Assembly: GCA_003446655.1 (NCBI GenBank)
Contig: DMCZ01000235.1
Span: 1 to 7,721 of the forward strand
DNA from: Thauera sp.
Lineage (GTDB): Bacteria > Pseudomonadota > Gammaproteobacteria > Burkholderiales > Rhodocyclaceae
Direction of reading: 5' to 3'
DNA: 7,721 bases
A model generated the notes under the pieces. It saw only the letters and a program-made list of their open reading frames with translations, made no database searches and was not told the origin of the DNA. Every line of letters starts with the position of its first letter. Positions within the stretch are counted from its first letter, which is position 1. Both the position numbers and the translations under genes were made by a program. Below, one piece after another: positions 6,843-7,721 of the stretch.

Positions 6843-7534
6843 GCCGGTTGTGTTTCGCGGCGCAGGTCGTGCTGGATGGCGCCGTCTTCCATCAGCACGC
6901 GGCGGCGGGCGCGCTCGCCCATAGTGGGGTCGTGGGTGACGACGATCAGGGTCATGCCGCCGGCGTTGAGTTCCTCGAGCAGGGCGGTGACTTCCTGGCC
7001 GGTGGCGCGGTCGAGGTTGCCGGTGGGTTCGTCGGCGAGCAGCATCGCTGGCCGCATGATGGTGGCGCGCGCGATCGCCACACGCTGGCGCTGGCCGCCG
7101 GAGAGTTCTTCGGGGCGGTGGTGGGCGCGGGTCTCGAGACCGAAGTCCTTGAGCGCCTGTTCCACACGGCGGCTGCGCTCGTGCGGCGGGATGCCGGCGA
7201 GCATCAGCGGCAGGGCGACGTTCTCGGCGGCAGTGAGCCGGGGAACGAGGTGAAAGCTCTGGAACACGAAGCCGATGCGCGCGCTGCGCACCGCGGCCTG
7301 CTCGTCCGCGGACAGCGTGGTGACGTCGCGGCCTTCGAGCCGGTAGTGGCCGGCGTTGGGGCGGTCGAGCAGGCCGAGGAGGTTGAGCAGGGTGGATTTG
7401 CCGGAGCCGGACGGGCCCATCACGGCGACGTACTCGCCGGCCTCGATGCGCAACGAGACGTCGCGCAGCGCGTGCACCTGGCTGTCGCCGAGCTGGAAGA
7501 TGCGGTTGATGCCGTCGAGTTCGATCTGGGCCAT
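6839..7534 (-). CDS. ABC transporter ATP-binding protein, LolD/MacB family, 231 aa
   Basis: This is the cytoplasmic ATPase that powers the two downstream permeases. All motifs are intact: Walker A GPSGSGKST (40-48), Q-loop Gln92 (FVFQSFHLVP), signature LSGGQ (144-148), Walker B LLADE (165-169) followed by PTGNLD, and switch His201 (VVTHD). The segment FQSFHLVPRLTAAENVALPL and the length of about 230 residues place it in the LolD/MacB/FtsE-like group rather than importers. ATG 7534 is the only reasonable start: an in-frame TGA lies nine codons upstream (7559-7561) with no other start between. No Shine-Dalgarno sequence is evident, which is odd for the first gene of an operon. Confidence 0.95.
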   Translation of the reverse strand: MAQIELDGINRIFQLGDSQVHALRDVSLRIEAGEYVAVMGPSGSGKSTLLNLLGLLDRPNAGHYRLEGRDVTTLSADEQAAVRSARIGFVFQSFHLVPRLTAAENVALPLMLAGIPPHERSRRVEQALKDFGLETRAHHRPEELSGGQRQRVAIARATIMRPAMLLADEPTGNLDRATGQEVTALLEELNAGGMTLIVVTHDPTMGERARRRVLMEDGAIQHDLRRETQPA

Positions 7535-7621
7535 GGGTGTTGTTGATCGGGTCCGGTTTCAGCTGATCTGGAGGCTTGTTCCTGACTTCTGTTTCGAGGG
7601 GTTGCTGAGAGTTGCTGCTTG

Positions 7622-7639
7622 AAAAACCGAGAGGCTCGG
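7622..7639 (-). terminator. Intrinsic terminator of an upstream gene outside the window
   Basis: On the minus strand CCGAG-CCT-CTCGG forms a five-base-pair stem with a three-base loop, followed directly by TTTTT. The stem is short but GC-rich and the T-run is perfect. It lies 88 bases before the ATPase start, so it most likely ends transcription of a minus-strand gene beyond the right edge and makes the ABC genes a separate unit or one reached only by read-through. Confidence 0.6.
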
Positions 7640-7684
7640 AGGCTCGTTGCGGGGACGCGCACGGGGTGTTCCTTCCGGGGCTGC

Positions 7685-7713
7685 GGAACTCGCCCTTCGG
7701 GCTCGGACAGTCC
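7685..7713. repeat. Imperfect dyad, possible interspersed extragenic element
   Basis: GGAACT (7685-7690) and AGTCC (7709-7713) flank a core GCCC-TTC-GGGC (7692-7702), giving an imperfect hairpin. Elements of the general form ACTGTCCGAG...CGAGTT occur between genes in some betaproteobacteria in my recollection, but only one copy lies in this window, so repetition cannot be shown here. Confidence 0.3.
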
Positions 7714-7721
7714 TCGCCCCT

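Larger units (their letters stand above)
7535..7721. other. Intergenic stretch upstream of the ABC operon
   Basis: These 187 bases hold the small terminator and the imperfect dyad. One minus-strand frame is open throughout, but it is out of phase with the ATPase and contains nothing recognisable. I find no convincing -35/-10 pair in the 87 bases between the terminator and the ATPase start, so the promoter of the ABC operon is unidentified. Confidence 0.5.

Noticed and set aside
5514..7253. 579-codon open frame on the plus strand, opposite the permeases and ATPase
   Set aside because: The opposite strand encodes intact, motif-complete ABC proteins. The plus frame yields a low-complexity Arg/Ala/His/Gln-rich product, the usual antisense artefact of high-GC DNA.

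Overview
The window is a stretch of very GC-rich DNA (about two thirds G+C or more in the genes, by eye) in which every supported gene lies on the minus strand. Gene content, the fused MrpA-MrpB subunit, GC level and codon use suggest a Gram-negative proteobacterium, plausibly a betaproteobacterium of the Rhodocyclales type (Thauera/Azoarcus-like). That taxonomic guess is inference; there is no rRNA or other marker in the window.

Layout, read in the direction of transcription from the right edge to the left edge. (1) 7721-7535: an intergenic stretch with a small intrinsic terminator (7622-7639) for a gene outside the window and an imperfect dyad near the edge. (2) 7534-4430: a tight three-gene ABC transporter operon of the MacB/LolCDE class. 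It has one ATPase and two different FtsX-type permeases, joined by an ATGA overlap and a 4-base gap. (3) 4429-4224: a 206-base AT-rich intergenic region (about 42% G+C) holding two FNR/ANR-like 14-mers 53 bases apart and one CRP-like palindrome. (4) 4223-4008: a 71-residue cysteine-rich small protein with a near-ideal ribosome binding site; I do not recognise it. (5) 4007-3829: a strong GC-rich hairpin, and a possible 13-residue leader peptide overlapping the next start. (6) 3828-1: the first genes of an Mrp (Mnh/Pha/Sha) cation/proton antiporter operon: fused mrpA-mrpB, mrpC and the first 229 codons of mrpD, which runs off the left edge.

The Mrp genes encode subunits of one membrane complex related to respiratory complex I. 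They overlap or nearly touch, as expected for co-translated partners. The ABC genes encode a separate envelope transporter that probably uses a periplasmic adaptor encoded elsewhere. The most unusual part is the intergenic block 3813-4364: an unrecognised Cys-rich mini-gene that appears to sit under oxygen- or nitric-oxide-responsive control, followed by a hairpin and a leader ORF at the entrance to the mrp operon.
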